A DNA stretch of 5,014 bases. It comes from JBGPOS01 sp041488155 (GTDB lineage Bacteria; Chloroflexota; Dehalococcoidia; Tepidiformales; Tepidiformaceae). A program made the translations under genes and the position numbers. Under the pieces are notes generated by a model. The model did not search any database. It was not told the origin of the DNA and saw only the letters and a list, made by a program, of their open reading frames with translations. How positions within the stretch are numbered: position 1 is the first letter of the stretch; every line of letters begins with the position of its first letter. Location of the stretch: the NCBI GenBank assembly GCA_041488155.1, contig JBGPOS010000144.1, positions 1-5,014 on the forward strand, given 5' to 3'. Positions 4,746 to 5,014 of the stretch are shown here, piece after piece.

Positions 4746-5014
4746 CTAGATCACACCCTCAGCCTGCCACCGGGCGAGATCGTCGGGGGAGTAGCCGAGG
4801 AGTCCGACGAAGACCTCCTCGTTGTGCTCGCCGGGCCGGGGCGCCAGCCAGCGGACTCGGCCTGGCGTCTCCGAGAGTTTGAGCGGAGTCCCCGTCGTCT
4901 TCAGCGGGCCGTAAGTGGGATGGTCCAGCTCGACGAACATCTCCCGGGCCTGCACCTGGGGATCGGCGACCATCTCCGCCACGTTGTTGACGGGCGCCGC
5001 GGGAACGCCCGCCG
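4746..5014 (-). CDS. CaiB/BaiF (class III) CoA-transferase, C-terminal end (5' truncated by window)
   Basis: The - strand frame is open from the window edge to TAG at 4748-4746. Its first residues, 'AGVPAAPVNNVAEMVADPQV', are the well-known C-terminal motif of class III CoA-transferases, followed by 'PTYGPLKTTGTPLKLSETPG', 'APRPGEHNEEVFVGLLGYS' and 'ARWQAEGVI', all in the family's usual order and ending at the usual place. Family members move CoA between carboxylic acids through an aspartyl-anhydride intermediate; the catalytic Asp lies in the missing N-terminal part. The in-frame GTG at 4982 is internal and not the start. The substrate (formyl-, carnitine-, succinyl-, bile-acid type or other) cannot be told from this fragment. 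Cytoplasmic. It converges on the lipoprotein operon and shares no promoter with it. Confidence 0.93.
   Translation of the reverse strand, partial: AGVPAAPVNNVAEMVADPQVQAREMFVELDHPTYGPLKTTGTPLKLSETPGRVRWLAPRPGEHNEEVFVGLLGYSPDDLARWQAEGVI

Overview
The window is GC-rich bacterial DNA. Its edges carry two metabolic genes cut by the window ends: a MetE-like (cobalamin-independent methionine synthase II family) protein on the + strand at the left, and a CaiB/BaiF (class III) CoA-transferase on the - strand at the right. Many predicted lipoproteins with N-terminal lipoboxes indicate a Gram-negative, outer-membrane-bearing organism. High GC with these two flanking families would fit a soil or subsurface lineage such as Rokubacteria/Methylomirabilota or a proteobacterium; that placement is an inference, as there is no rRNA or marker gene to test it.

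Layout. Bases 1-716: 3' part of the MetE-like gene, with all four expected zinc ligands visible. Bases 717-1225: a roughly 500-base intergenic stretch with a small doubtful ORF (816-977), an inverted repeat (993-1014) and a possible sigma70-type promoter (TTGACA at 1132). Bases 1226-4647: six + strand genes packed head to tail, every one with a signal peptide ending in a lipobox cysteine. In order they are a 239-aa lipoprotein of no named family, three consecutive small BamE/SmpA-like lipoproteins (about 116-131 aa), a 266-aa lipoprotein with a glycine-rich hydrophobic segment, and a 253-aa lipoprotein with a TolB-N/CsgG/GNA1162-like layout. Junctions are overlaps or stop-start fusions (TAGTG, TTGA, ATGA, ATGA) except one 54-base gap that carries a strong AGGAGG ribosome binding site. 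This reads as one operon. Bases 4648-4745: a short convergent intergenic region with a GC-only hairpin. Bases 4746-5014: 3' end of the CoA-transferase on the - strand.

Working hypothesis: the six lipoproteins act together at the inner face of the outer membrane. None has Asp after the lipidated cysteine, so by the E. coli Lol rule all would go to the outer membrane. Three BamE-fold proteins could be scaffolding subunits, and the two larger lipoproteins with glycine-zipper-like segments could oligomerise or insert into a membrane. No enzyme, transporter, beta-barrel or regulator is encoded inside the cluster, so the function is unknown. The all-lipoprotein operon with triplicated BamE-like genes is the most interesting part of the window. 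The flanking genes look like ordinary metabolism.
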